64,000 nucleotides of DNA, from the NCBI GenBank assembly GCA_963722175.1, contig CAVRKA010000006.1, forward strand, positions 186,001 through 250,000, read 5' to 3'. This document shows, piece by piece, positions 36,557-46,576 of the stretch. The position numbers and the translations under genes were made by a program. A model generated the notes under the pieces. That model ran no database searches and had not been told where the DNA came from. It worked only from the letters and a program-made list of their open reading frames with translations. Source of the stretch: WHSW01 sp963722175 (lineage in GTDB: Bacteria > Actinomycetota > Thermoleophilia > Solirubrobacterales > 70-9). The stretch's first letter is position 1, and the number at the start of each line of letters is the position of its first letter.

Positions 36557-37655
36557 TCAGTTGACCGTACGAAGCTCTTTGCCCAGCGAGCTCAGGTTGC
36601 GATGGCCGTCATCGGTGACGACCACCAGGTCCTCGATCCGGATCCCGAACTCGCCCGGGATGTAGACGCCCGGCTCGACCGTGACCACGTCACCAGCCTC
36701 GAGCACGTCCTCGGAGGGCTTGCCGAGTCGCGGCGCCTCGTGGACCTCGAGCCCGACCCCGTGGCCGAGACCGTGGCCGAAGTGCTCCTCGTGGCCGCCG
36801 TCGCGGATCACGGCGCGCGCCGCCTCGTCCGCCTCCTCGCCGCCGACTCCCGGCCGGATCGCCTCGAGCCCGGCCGCCTGTGCGGCACGGACGAGCTCGT
36901 ACGCCTCGCGCGCCTCGTCCGAGATCTCGCCTACCGCGAAGGTGCGCGTGCAGTCCGAGGCAGTAGCCGCCGACGAGCGCGCCCATGTCCCAGACGACCA
37001 GGTCGCCGGGCTCGATCTCGCGGTCGCCCGGCTCGGCGTGCGGAAGCGCGCCGTTGGGGCCGCCGGCGACGATCGCCTGGAACGACGGCTCGGCGCCGAG
37101 CTCGCGGATCCGGGCATGCGCCGCCCCGGCGATCTGGCGCTCGGTTCGGCCGGCGAGGCCGTCGGCGAGCACCGTCTCATAGGCGTCGTCGGCGATCCGG
37201 GAGGCCTCGGCGATCGCCGCCAGCTCGCCCTCGTCCTTGCGCCGGCGAAGCCGCTCGACGAGGCCGGCGGCGGCGACCAGCTCGACCCCTTCCGGAAGCT
37301 CCTCCTCGAGCTTCGCGAGGTTGGCGACGCTGGTCGCGGCGTCGTCGAACCCGACCTTGCCCTCCAGCGGGGTGACGAGCTCCGGGATCAGGCGGCTGGC
37401 GGCGATCCGGCGCTCGAAGGCGTCGTCGACCTCGCTCGCGGCGCGCTCGACGTAGCGAAAGTCGGTGATGAACGTCCGGGTCTCCGGCCCGATCACTGCC
37501 AGGCCGCTGGTCCCGGTGAAGCCGGTCAGCCAGCGGATGTTGGCGGCGGCATCCGGCCCCGAGTCCCCGGGCCGCACCAGGTCGCCGACGATCAGCTGGT
37601 CGAGTCCCTCCTCGGCAACCAGCTCGGCGAGGCGGTCGGCGCGCTCAGCGCTCAT
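36557..37655 (-). CDS. pepP: Xaa-Pro aminopeptidase, M24 family (one frameshift)
   Basis: Reconstructed length is about 365 residues. The N-terminal creatinase-like domain has NIRWLTGFTGTSGLAVIGPE. The pita-bread domain has the five metal ligands in order: VVWDMGALVGGY, CSDCTRTFAVG, HFGHGLGHGVGLEVHE, TVEPGVYIPGEFG and RIEDLVVVT. The frame breaks at about 36,960, where GCCTCGG appears to have one extra C before TCG-GAC; the motif continues perfectly in the next frame. The ATG overlaps the aroQ stop (ATGA). M24 enzymes of this type remove N-terminal residues before proline. Confidence 0.88.
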
Positions 37656-38104
37656 GCCCCGAGCTCCTCCTTGAGCATTTCGAGGGCATCGCGGTATCCG
37701 TCCGCGCCCTTGCCCCAGACGGCGCCGAGCACGAGCCCCTGGAGCACCGAGTGGCGCCGCCACTCCTCGCGCGCCGTGACGTCGGAGAGGTGGACCTCGA
37801 CCGCCGGCAGGCCGGCGATCTCGAGCGCGTCGCGGATCGCCCAGCTGTAGTGGGTCCAGGCCCCGGGATTGAGCAGGGCGGCATCGGCAACCTCGGGCAG
37901 CCGGTGCAGGCGCTCGACGTAGTCGCCCTCGCTGTTGGTCTGGAAGAAGGCGACCTCGAGGTCGAGCTCCTGGCCGAAGCGCTTGATCTTCGTCTGCAGT
38001 TCCTGGAGGGTCATCGTCCCGTAGTGCTCGGGGTCGCGGCGGCCGAGCGCGTCGAGGTTGACCCCGTGCAGGACCTCGACCCGGTTGTGTGAGGTCGGGC
38101 TCAT
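37652..38104 (-). CDS. aroQ: 3-dehydroquinate dehydratase, type II
   Basis: 150 residues. VLHGVNLDALGRRDPEHYGT includes the catalytic Tyr (residue 28), FFQTNSEGDYVERLH the substrate-binding Asn, NPGAWTHYSWAIRDAL the next block and VEVHLSDVTAREEWRRHS the His and Arg residues. The enzyme dehydrates 3-dehydroquinate to 3-dehydroshikimate. The ATG lies in a 4-nt overlap with the end of aroKB, and its own stop overlaps pepP, so the three are translationally coupled. Confidence 0.96.
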   Translation of the reverse strand: MSPTSHNRVEVLHGVNLDALGRRDPEHYGTMTLQELQTKIKRFGQELDLEVAFFQTNSEGDYVERLHRLPEVADAALLNPGAWTHYSWAIRDALEIAGLPAVEVHLSDVTAREEWRRHSVLQGLVLGAVWGKGADGYRDALEMLKEELGA

Positions 38105-39650
38105 TCCTGCAAATTCTCCACGGCCTCTCGCACCCTATCCGGGTCGACGCGCTCCCCCGTCGTGACTTCGCCCGGCGCCGTGCAGAGGACGAAGCCGACC
38201 CCGGTTGCGGTCGCCTTCTTGTCGCGGGCGATCGCCGCGATCACCTCGTCGAGGGCGATCGACGGATCGAGCCGAACCGGCAGCTCGTGCCGCGCGAGCA
38301 GCGCCTCGACCTCGGCCCGCAACTCGATCGCGCCGGAGAGCTCCAGCGCCGCGAGGAGCCCGAGACCGACGGCCTCGCCGTGCCGGTAGCGCGAGTACCC
38401 GGAGGCCGCCTCGATCGCGTGGCCGACCGTGTGGCCGAGGTTGAGCGCCGCGCGGGCGCCCGCATCGCGCTCGTCGGCGGCGACGACCCGGAGCTTGGTC
38501 CGGATGCAGGCGAAGATCGCCTCGTCGAGGCCGGCCGGATCGAGCTCGTCGATCGCCCGCACCTGGTCCCACAGCGTCCCTCCGGCGATCAGGGCGGTCT
38601 TCAGCACCTCGACGAATCCGGCGGCGAGCTCCTGGCGCGGCAGCGTGGTCAACGTCGCCGGGTCGGCGAGCACGGCGGCCGGGAGGTGGTAGGCGCCGAC
38701 GTAGTTCTTCGCCTCCGGCAGGTCGACCCCGGTCTTGCCGCCGTAGGCGGAATCGACCTGGGCGACCAGCGTCGTCGGCACCTGGACCACCGGCACTCCG
38801 CGCTGGTAGAGCGCCGCGCAGAGCCCCGCCAGGTCACCGACCACGCCGCCGCCGAGCGCCGCGATGTGATCGGAGCGGGTGGCGCCGAGCGCGGTCAGCT
38901 CGCGCAGCACCCGCTCGGCCTCGGCGAGGCTCTTCGCCTGCTCGCCCGGCGCCACCGCGACGACGCCGGCGAGCGGCTCGATCGTGTTCGCGTAGAGGCC
39001 GGCGACGACCTCGTCGGTAATCGCGAACCGCCGGCCCTCGAGCGGCCAGAAGCCCGAACCCAGAAGCCCGCGCGCGACGTACGCCGGGTACTCGCCCGAC
39101 GCGCTGGAGGCCCACGCCATCCGCGCGCCCGCGGGCAGCTCATGCAGCGCGACCAGCGCCTCGATCGCGCGCGAGGGCGCGTCGTTTCGTCCCGGCACGA
39201 TCGCGTCGGCGAGCGACTCGTAGATCGGCTCGCGCTCGGCGAGCAGCGAATCGAAGCGATCGCGGTCGGTCGCCAGGGGCCGTCTGCCCCCGGCCCGTTT
39301 CCAGGCGGTCTCGGCGTCGGCCTCGAGCCACACCACGGTGTGTGCGCCGAGCGCGTCGCGGACCGCATCGGAGAGGACGCTGCCGCCGCCGAGCGCGATC
39401 GCCGCGCCGGACGGAGCGCGGTCGAGCAGGTCGGCGACGAAGGCGGCCTCACGGCGGCGAAACTCGGCCTCGCCCTCGCGGGCGAAGAACGCGTCGATCG
39501 AGCTGTCGAGCTCCTGCGCGAGCAGCCTGTCGCTGTCCAGCGTCTCGAGCCCGGCCGCGGCGGCCGCGCGCACCGCCCGCGACTTGCCGGAGCCCATGAA
39601 GCCGATGAAGACGAGGGCGCCCGCGTCGAGCGGTTCGACCGTGCGCTCAT
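38101..39650 (-). CDS. aroKB: Bifunctional shikimate kinase / 3-dehydroquinate synthase (AroK-AroB fusion)
   Basis: About 515 residues in one frame. Residues about 10-165 are shikimate kinase: VFIGFMGSGKSRAVRAA (P-loop), DSDRLLAQELDSSIDAFFA, FRRREAAFVADLL, ALGGGSVLSD and GGRRPLATDRDRF. Residues about 170-515 are dehydroquinate synthase: LGGGVVGDLAGLCAALYQRG, QVDSAYGGKTGVDLPEAKN, EVLKTALI, NLGHTVGHAIE and YRHGEAVGLGLLAALE with the metal ligands. The start is unclear: the ATG at 39648-39650 is out of frame with the kinase P-loop by one base, and no ATG/GTG/TTG lies close by in frame, so a one-base error in the GGGC run near 39,620 is possible. It catalyses two non-consecutive shikimate-pathway steps. 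Confidence 0.9.
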
Positions 39651-39682
39651 GTGCGACCTGGCGAGCGAAAACCGAGCGGGGT

Positions 39683-39732
39683 AAGGACGCAGGGAGCCGA
39701 CAATGGCAGCGCCATGGCGGCGACCGAGGACG
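39683..39732. repeat. Structured mirror-order repeat element, copy B
   Basis: AAGGACGCAGGGAGCCGAC (39683-39701), then a small hairpin (ATGGC, loop AGC, GCCAT), then GGCGGCGACCGAGGACG (39716-39732). It matches the element at 9374-9422 in the outer words, while the hairpin sequence is unrelated and the pairing is kept. It lies upstream of aroKB, between that gene and the aroC stop. Confidence 0.5.
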
Positions 39733-39790
39733 CCACCCCGTGAAGGTTTGCAGCCGCCAGGGCGTGCATGGACGCGCGTCGGAACCGCTA

Positions 39791-40957
39791 CTAGCGGCGC
39801 CAATCGATCCGCTCCCGGTACGCCTGCACGGCGGCGAGAGCGTCGTCGATGTGGTCGCCGCCGAACTTCTCACGAAAGCACCGGGCGAGGACCAGGGCGA
39901 CCATCGCCTCGGCGACGACCCCGGCGGCGGGGACCACGGTCGAGTCGGTGCGCTCGCGCATCGCCTGCGCCGGCTCCTTCGTCTCCGTGTCGACCGAGCG
40001 CAACGGCTTGGTCAGGGTCGAGATCGGCTTCAGGGCGCCGCGGACGACAAGCGCCTCGCCGTTCGACATCCCGCCTTCGACCCCGCCGGCGCGGTTGGTC
40101 TCGCGGTGATAGCCGCGCTCCTCGGACCAGAAGATCTCGTCGTGGGATTCGGACCCCGGCGACGCGGCGACCTCCCACGCCTCCCCCACGCTGACGCCCT
40201 TGACCGCCTGGATCGAGACCACGGCGTGCGCGAGGCGGCCGTCGAGGCGCTGATCCCAGGCGACATGCGAGCCGAGCCCGGGAAGGAGGCCGAAGGCGCG
40301 AACCTCGAAGATCCCGCCGAGGCTCTCGTTCCCCTTTCGCAGCCGGTCGATCTCCGCGACCATCCGCTCCGCGGCCTCGGGGTCGAGGCAGCGCACGGGC
40401 GAGTCGTCGATGCCATCGAAGTCCTCGGGCGCGAGGTCGCCAGGCTCCGGGGCGCTCACCGAAGCGATCCGCAGCACGTGGCTGTGGACGCTGACCCCGA
40501 ACGCATGCAGGAGCTCCTTCGCGAGAGCGCCGGCGGCCACCCGGGCCGCGGTCTCGCGCGCCGAGGCGCGCTCGAGCACGTTGCGAACGTCGCGGTGCCC
40601 GTACTTCTGCGCGCCGACCAGGTCGGCGTGGCCCGGACGCGGCAGGTGAGACTCCTCGACCTCGGCGTCGACCGGCCACGGGTTCATCCGCTCCTCCCAG
40701 TTGGCGTAGTCGCGGTTCGCGACCAGGAGCGCGACCGGGCTGCCCAGGGTGCGCCCGTGCCGGATCCCGGAGCGGACCTCGACCGAGTCGGTCTCGATCT
40801 TCATCCGCCCGCCGCGGCCGTGGCCGAGCTGGCGGCGGGCCATCTCGCGATCGATCCGCTCGCGGTCGAGCTGGAGGCCCGCGGGCATGCCCTCGACGAT
40901 CGCGACGAGCCCGGGCCCGTGCGACTCGCCCGCGGTCGTGAAGCGGAACTGCGCCAT
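39791..40957 (-). CDS. aroC: Chorismate synthase
   Basis: 388 residues. MAQFRFTTAGESHGPGLVAI has the first signature (GxSHG). GHGRGGRMKIETD, the second signature HRDVRNVLERASARETAARV, and the third block MRERTDSTVVPAAGVVAEAM are all present. The enzyme makes chorismate from EPSP with reduced FMN. It opens the aroC-aroKB-aroQ-pepP run and follows the pilus cluster, with 264 nt between its start and the last pilus-cluster gene. Confidence 0.97.
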   Translation of the reverse strand: MAQFRFTTAGESHGPGLVAIVEGMPAGLQLDRERIDREMARRQLGHGRGGRMKIETDSVEVRSGIRHGRTLGSPVALLVANRDYANWEERMNPWPVDAEVEESHLPRPGHADLVGAQKYGHRDVRNVLERASARETAARVAAGALAKELLHAFGVSVHSHVLRIASVSAPEPGDLAPEDFDGIDDSPVRCLDPEAAERMVAEIDRLRKGNESLGGIFEVRAFGLLPGLGSHVAWDQRLDGRLAHAVVSIQAVKGVSVGEAWEVAASPGSESHDEIFWSEERGYHRETNRAGGVEGGMSNGEALVVRGALKPISTLTKPLRSVDTETKEPAQAMRERTDSTVVPAAGVVAEAMVALVLARCFREKFGGDHIDDALAAVQAYRERIDWRR

Positions 40958-41221
40958 CCTCAGGCTATTGGCGCGAGGCCGTAGAAGGCGATGGTCCGAC
41001 GTGTCGGCGCGGCTGACCGGGGGCGCGCTGGGCCGAGCCGGTCGCAGTCGGCGGTGCGATAGGCCACGCCGGTCCGGGGCATGGGCGATGTGCGTGTTGC
41101 GCGACTTCACGGCGGAAGGTATCGGCGCTTGTCGCCGGGCGGCGTCGAGGACGGCATCGGCCGATCTTGGAGCGAGCCCGGCCGCAGTGGCCGCTCGCGG
41201 GACGTCGTCGGGCGCGACGGT

Positions 41222-42133
41222 TCAGCCGTTGCGGGGGTCGTCGACCTCGACCACGTCGGGCGTCGAGCGAGCTTGACGACGTCGGTGTCGAACAGCTTCG
41301 GCGATGGTCTCGGCGTCATCGCCGAACCCGTACTTAAGGTCGCTCGTCGCCGATCTTCATAGTCAGGAACTCGCAGCCGGCCCGGCTTCTTCGGCGCGCA
41401 GGAGCCGTCGCCGCTGCGGTCGGTGACCTCGGGGCTGACCGCGAAGAGCGCCTGGTGGGGGCCGCCGGCGAAGCCGAGGAAGGAGACGAACGGGGTCGCC
41501 TTGCCCGGCAGGAGGTCGAGGTAGCGGACGTTCTCGAGCTGCTTCGCGGTGCCCGGGCGGGCCGACCGAGACGTCGACGCGGCGGAGAAGAAGCGGACAC
41601 CTAGCGCGGTGGCCTCGTCGTCCCGGTGGGGGAATCCGTCGGCCGGGGATCGCGGTCGTCGATGCGTCGTGTCGTGTCGGCGGACGATCGCCGGACGGTG
41701 ACGCGACGAGGACCGTCGTGCCCGGCCGGGCTCGAGCAGCGCCGCGATCCGGGACGTCGCTCGAGCCGTCCTCGCCGCGGTCGCGGCCGTCTTCGGCTCG
41801 AACTGCCGGCGCGAACGGGTTCCGTCTCCTTCAGGTCCTCGAGCCGCTGCTTGTAGTTGCGGATCCCGCTGTGCTCGGCGAGGACGAGCGGCCTCGACCG
41901 CGGTCGCCTCGGCCGAGGTCGAGCCGGGACGCGGGCGGCGGCGGACCGCCGGCCTCGCCGCCCTGCTTGATCAGCATCGGGACGGCGACCAGCGCGACGA
42001 GCGAGGCGGCGAGCGGCAGCAGCAGCCGGCGGTCGCGGAGATCGCGGTAGAGGTTCTCGAGAAGAACTGCGGCGCTTCGACGGTTGACGCTGGTCGCTTC
42101 ATCGCGCGGCTTCTTGAGGTTCGACTTCTTCAT
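41222..42133 (-). CDS. Pilus-cluster accessory protein, single-pass membrane (frameshifted)
   Basis: Starts MKKSNLKKPRDEATSVNRRS at 42133. One membrane helix lies in LLLPLAASLVALVAVPMLI. In other frames the chain continues with ETEPFAPAV, ENVRYLDLLPGK, TPFVSFLGFAGG and CEFLTMKIGD, ending ARSTPDVVEVDDPRNG at 41222; a different frame would extend it to 41107. It overlaps pilO by 4 nt (ATGA). Position after pilO is that of PilP, but no lipobox is seen; the C-terminal part (strand-rich, with a Cys) resembles small proteins that follow pilO in other high-GC actinobacteria. Function is not established. Confidence 0.5.
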
Positions 42134-42967
42134 GGCGTCACCGTCGCGGCCGGGCCGGGGGGCTCGCCGGGGCCGCGGTTGGATACCGGCGTCGCCGCGG
42201 GCGCCGCCGGGGTCGCGCCGCCGGTCACGCCCTGGTCGGCCGGGCGTCACGTAGGTAGTCACGTCGACCGTCGCGGAGAGCGCGCCGGCATCGTCGACCG
42301 TGATGTCGAAGCCGTTGATCGTCACCAGCCGCCCGTCGACGGTGACGCCGCTCTTGGCAACGCCGTCGCCGCGGTCGAGACGAGCTCGTCGACGCCGTGG
42401 AAGAAGTCGGCGAAGCCGAAGAAGTCGCCGCCGAGCTCGAGGTCGTAGGGGATCACCGGGAGACCGGCGCTGCCCACCGTCGCCCCGAGCGGGAGGCCGC
42501 GAGACGGCGTCCTCGGTCGGCAGCGCGGCCGGCGTCGTCCCCTCGCCGGATCTCGACGTCGTCCGGGGACTGCCTCGCCGGCGGGCGCTCCGCCTGGCCC
42601 GCGCCGGCGGATCGGCCTGCGTCGCGCGCTGGCCGCCGCCGGCCCTCGGACGGCTCGAGGCCGACTGAAGTCGACCTTCGGCTCCCGGCGATGTCGTTGA
42701 ACTGACGAACAGGCTGCCGGCGTCGTCGTCGGCGGGCACGGCCTTGCCGAGCACGACCAGGCGCTGGTACTCGGTCTCGTAGTCGCCCTTCGCGCCTCGC
42801 CGGCGTCGACGAGCGGCTGCTGCTCGGCGACGCTGGCCTCGGTGTCGGCGATCTGGGCGTCGAGCTCGCTGACCTGGCGCGCTTCGGCGTCAGGATCACG
42901 AACCAGAACGCCGCCAGCAGGCCGACGACGAGGACGCCGGCGACGATCGCGCGGTCGCTCGCTTCAC
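42130..42967 (-). CDS. pilO: Type IV pilus inner-membrane protein PilO-like (frameshifted)
   Basis: Starts at a GTG (42967) overlapping the pilN stop (GTGA). The N-terminal membrane helix is DRAIVAGVLVVGLLAAFWFV, followed by TPKRAQVSELDAQIADTEAS (coiled coil) and a globular part with VIPYDLELGGDFFGFADFFH and INGFDITVDDAGALSATVDV. This is the PilO pattern; PilO pairs with PilN in the alignment complex. Several indels break it. The C-terminus is a Pro/Ala tail ending AATVTP, overlapping the next ATG. Confidence 0.7.
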
Positions 42968-43770
42968 GCTCGACCCCCGGGACAGGTTGGCGGCCTTCTT
43001 CGCCTTCTCCGGTCTGCTCGGCGGCCGAGTCGGTCGGCCTGCTGCTGCTCCGCGCGCCGCGTCGGCGGTCTCGGGGTCGGCGGCGGGGTCGGGCGGATCG
43101 GAGCGGCCTCGGAGCGGGATCCGGCGCGGCGACGGCGTCGTCGAAGGCGACGACGATGTCGAACTGGCTGATGAAGGTGCGCACCCGGCAGTCGGCGGTG
43201 CCCGGCGGCCCCGCTCGCGGCACCCGTCCGAGCTCTGCCCCGAGCTCGGACTTCGAGCCCGACGCGGGTGACGCCGTCGATGTCCTCGAGCGTCGCGAGG
43301 AACCCGGCCACGGCCTCGTGGCCGTCGGCGCAGCCGGAGAGCGACAGGGACGGGCCGGTGATCGCTCGGCAAGGTGTGGTCGCCGCCGCCGCCGGGCCGC
43401 CGGGCGCCGGTTGAGGTCGTCGTGAGCCAGACGTCGCTCGGCATCACGCGGGAGAGCTCGCGCATCACCCGCTCCCAGTCGAAGCGGCTCTGGGCGAGGC
43501 TGGAGACGGTGGCGGTCCGCGCCAGCGACAGCGAGGCGAACTGGGCGTACGGCGCGAGTGCCTCGGCCGGCCGCGTGTCGCCTCCTCCTCGCGCCTGGAG
43601 GTTCGCGAGCTCGCGTCTCCCGATCGTCGACTGCTTGCCGACAGCGACCAGCAGCGAGACGGCGACGACGGCGACCGCGAGGCCGACGAGGAGGTACGGG
43701 ACCATGCCGGTGCGACAGCGGCGCGGTCACCGCGGCGGTCCTCGGGCGGGATCAGGTTGACGGGGCGCAC
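42964..43770 (-). CDS. pilN: Type IV pilus inner-membrane protein PilN-like (frameshifted)
   Basis: The GTG start at 43770 encodes RPVNLIPPEDRRGDRA, the conserved PilN N-terminus (NLxP) that contacts PilM. A membrane helix follows in VPYLLVGLAVAVVAVSLLVA, then a coiled coil and ATLEDIDGVTRVGLEV, then RTFISQFDIVVAFDD. A Gln/Ala-rich tail ends the protein. At least four indels break the frame. The start is 3 nt after the pilM stop. Confidence 0.7.
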
Positions 43771-43773
43771 GCT

Positions 43774-44922
43774 CTAGTTCTCCAGTGCGAGGCCGTAGGC
43801 AAGGGTCAGCCGGGCCGCGGCGACCGAGTCGAGGCGGCTGAGCCCCGCCGGCCGGCCCGACTCGAGCGGCAGCCGGAGCGCGCTGGAGGCGGTCGGCCAT
43901 CCCGGGGATCGTCGTCCCGAAGCCGCAGACGATCGCCCGCTCGACCGGGACCGCGTTCTCCTGCGTCGCGTAGTAGCTCGAGCGAGAGCCGGATCTCGTC
44001 GGCGATCTTGTCGGCGCCCTCGGCGAGCGCCTCGCGCGCCGCCTTGACGATCGCCGGATCGCCGTCGATCCTCTCCAGGGGCATGTCGAGCCCGACGTGG
44101 ACGAGCCACTGGCGGGCGTGCTCGAGCGTCAGGCCGCGGCGCTCGGCGAGCTTCTGGACGATCCCCTCGACGCCGAACGGGAGATCCGCGTGAACGCGCA
44201 GCTGCGGCCCTGGACGACGGCGAGGTTGGTGATGTCGCCGAGGTTGCAGAGGATCGCCGCCGGCCGTCGGGCGTCGCCAGCGCGCTCGCGTCCTCGCCCA
44301 GCGCCGCACCCATCGCCAGGCGCTCCTCGTAGCTCATCGGCGGCAGCCCGCGGTGCTGCGTCGAGCTGGCCGCCGAGCGCCCGGATCATCCCGAACGCGG
44401 AAAGGTCGATGCCGACGGCGCGCAGGCCGGCGGCGCTCATCGCGTCGAGCAGCGGCGTCAGCATGTCGCGCCGCGCCGCGACGACGACGACCTCGATCTG
44501 GCGCTCGCCGTTCGGGCCGGTGACGATGTCCGACGACCTCCCAGTCGAGCACCGCCTGCTCGAGCGGCATCGGGATGTGGTCGGCGGCCTGGAAGCGGAT
44601 CGCGGTCTCGAGCTCCTCGGCGTTGTCGATCGCCGGCATCCGGATCGACCGCACGGCGACGCGCTGGTTGGCGATCCCGAGCCGGACCGTGCGGCTGAGC
44701 TTCTCGCGCGAGAACAGCTCCTTGAGCGAGGCGCCAGCGCCTCGGGGATCGGCGACCTCGCCCTCGCGGAAGACGCCGGTCGCGAGGGGCTCGATCCCGT
44801 AGCCGGCGACCTCGACCGGCCGTTGGCCCGGACCTCGGTCGCGGCGATGCTGTCGGCCTCGATCTCGAGTCCGACGACGGTCTTCGTGTTCTTGATCTGC
44901 TTGCGCTCGATGGATCCCGCAT
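43774..44922 (-). CDS. pilM: Type IV pilus actin-like protein PilM (frameshifted)
   Basis: Reconstructed N-terminus IERKQIKNTKTVVGLEIEAD, then VRANGPVEVAGYGIEPL, VRLGIANQRVAVRSIRMPAI and HIPMPLEQAVLDWEVV, which are PilM blocks of the actin-like fold. IVTGPNGERQIEVVVVAARR, ILCNLGDITNLAVVQGRSC and RLDSVAAARLTLAYGLALEN follow in other frames. PilM is the cytoplasmic platform that binds PilN. At least five one-base indels occur, for example a missing C in a GGCCCGG run near 44,820. Confidence 0.72.
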
Positions 44923-44962
44923 CTGGTTCGTAACCAGCGGTCGGCGTTCGGCCACATCACGG

Positions 44963-45789
44963 TCACAATCGGCCGCTCGGGCGGACACTTGAGCGCTGCG
45001 ACACCTGAGCGGCGCGCCCGTGCGGCGTCGAGAAGAACTCGTCCAGGTACCAGTCGACGATCTCGTCGCCGAACCAGAGGCCGACGATGCCGCCGAGCGC
45101 CAGGAACGGGCCGAACGGAATCGCCTGCTTGCGCGCCGCCGCGCCGTGGCGCGCGATCATCGCGACGCCGACCACGGCCCCGACCAGGAATCCGATCAGG
45201 ACGGCCGGGGCGATCGCGCGCCCGAGGTAGAGGCCCATCATCGCGACCAGCTTCGCGTCGCCCATCCCCATCCCGCGCGGATAGGCCATGACGACGAGGA
45301 ACAGACCCCGCCGGCCGCCGCGGCGGCGATCGCGCGCTCGGCGAGGTCGTCGGGTCGGCACCGCGACGATCGCGACCGCGACGACGGCGCCGGCGATCAC
45401 GAGCGCGTTCGGGATCACCCGCAGGTCGAGGTCGGTGAGCGTGATCGTGACGAGCAGCGCGCAGAGGACGAGCCCGAGCGCGAGCTGCCGGTCGGGCCGT
45501 CCTCGAGGATCAGGTAGGTCGCCGCAGGAAGAGCAGCCGAGGCCGAGCTCGATCAGCGGGTAGCGCGGCGAGATCGGCTCGCCGCAGGAGCGGCAGCGGC
45601 CGCGCAGCAGCAGCCAGCGAGACGACCGGGACGTTGTCGCGGGCGGCGATCTGCGCGCCCGCATCCGGGGCACCTCGACCTGCCGGTGACGAAGCCCTCG
45701 CCGCGCGGCAGCCGGTGGGCGACGACGGTGAGGAAGCTGCCGATGATCGTTCCGCCGACGAAGGCGGCGGCCGCCCAGGCGGCGCTCAT
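44963..45789 (-). CDS. pilD: Prepilin peptidase, A24 family (frameshifted)
   Basis: Starts MSAAWAAAAFVGGTIIGSFL at 45789. GSFLTVVAHRLPRGE and two Cys pairs (CPGCG and CRSCGEPISPRYPLIEL) form the N-terminal methyltransferase-like region. The aspartyl protease sites are TLTDLDLRVIPN and GMGMGDAKLVAMMG, with further helices after them. It cleaves and N-methylates prepilins at the membrane. At least four indels break the frame. In M. tuberculosis a related peptidase gene (Rv2551c) lies at the same aroE-aroC position. Confidence 0.78.
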
Positions 45790-45854
45790 GAGGGCTGGTG
45801 GTCCATCGGCAGCGGGATGATCGCAGGAGGGGCGGCGGCCGCCTCAGAACGAAC

Positions 45855-45882
45855 GAGGGGCGGGCCCGAAGGCCCGCCCCTC
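45855..45882 (-). terminator. Terminator of downstream pilin gene (pilA copy 2)
   Basis: Arms GAGGGGCGGGCC (45855-45866) and GGCCCGCCCCTC (45871-45882) give a perfect 12-bp stem with a 4-nt loop. On the minus strand GTTCGTTCT follows. It separates the pilin from pilD. Confidence 0.75.
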
Positions 45883-45924
45883 AACCTGGCCGGCCCGCAG
45901 GCCGGTCAGAGCTGGTTCAGCGAA

Positions 45925-46362
45925 TCAGCCCCAGGTACCGTTGGCCGGGCAGCCGCCGGTGCCGTCGACGTCGCACGGATAGGTGATCGCGCCGGAGGCG
46001 GCACGGTCGATCGTGAACGTCTGGGTCGCCGCGGTGGTCGACGTCACGGTGATCGTGTACGTCTTCGCAGCGATGTTGCTGAGAGCGACGCCCGTCGCCG
46101 GGATCGTCGGCTCGATCGCCTGGAGGAGAGCGACCGTCGCGCCGGTGTAGTTGCCGTTGTTGTCGGTCGCGTACGTCTCCATCGCGGTCTGCGTGGTCTT
46201 CGCCGTGGTCTTCGCCTTGGCGTCGTTGGCCTTATCGCGCTGGTTGAAGAACGCCGGAACGGCGATCGCGGCCAGCAGGCCGAGGATCAGCATCACGACC
46301 AGAAGCTCGACGAGTGTGAAACCCGACTCGCCCTGGGCCCTGACGCGGAGGTTGTTGAGCAT
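45925..46362 (-). CDS. pilA: Type IV major pilin, copy 2
   Basis: 145 residues. The class III leader MLNNLRVRAQGESG is followed by mature FTLVELLVVMLILGLLAAIA with Glu5, the assembly helix. The C-terminal domain is Thr-rich and ends with a short Cys-bounded loop (CDVDGTGGC). A strong AGGAGG ribosome-binding site precedes the ATG. It is nearly identical to the pilin at 46577-47014, differing by three residues near the C-terminus (Ala/Thr, Asp/Asn in the Cys loop, Thr/Ser). It has its own sigma-28-like promoter element and terminator. Confidence 0.95.
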   Translation of the reverse strand: MLNNLRVRAQGESGFTLVELLVVMLILGLLAAIAVPAFFNQRDKANDAKAKTTAKTTQTAMETYATDNNGNYTGATVALLQAIEPTIPATGVALSNIAAKTYTITVTSTTAATQTFTIDRAASGAITYPCDVDGTGGCPANGTWG

Positions 46363-46432
46363 TTGGTGCCTCCTGAGGTGACTGTTTTTCCGAGCGCCAG
46401 TCCCAGGTGGGTGCTGGCCTTTACGAAACGCG

Positions 46433-46460
46433 GTATCGGCCCCCTACGTCAAGTGCTTGA
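46433..46460 (-). promoter_or_regulatory. Sigma-28-like promoter of pilA copy 2
   Basis: On the minus strand TCAAGCAC, 12 nt, then GCCGATAC. The -10 keeps GCCGATA of the FliA/WhiG consensus and the -35 keeps four of five bases of TAAAG, with one extra spacer base. It is about 70 bp upstream of the pilin ATG. Confidence 0.45.
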
Positions 46461-46510
46461 GACCCGCACCGCAACCCCTCGACATTCGTTGAGTTCCTCC
46501 TGCATACGAA

Positions 46511-46539
46511 GAGGGGCGGGTCCTTGAGACCCGCCCCTC
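46511..46539 (-). terminator. Terminator of upstream pilin gene (pilA copy 1)
   Basis: Arms GAGGGGCGGGTC (46511-46522) and GACCCGCCCCTC (46528-46539) give a perfect 12-bp stem with a 5-nt loop. On the minus strand TTCGTATGC follows. It parallels the terminator of copy 2. Confidence 0.75.
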
Positions 46540-46576
46540 TAAACGCGTCCGGCCTAGGGCCGGCTGGAGCTGTTGA

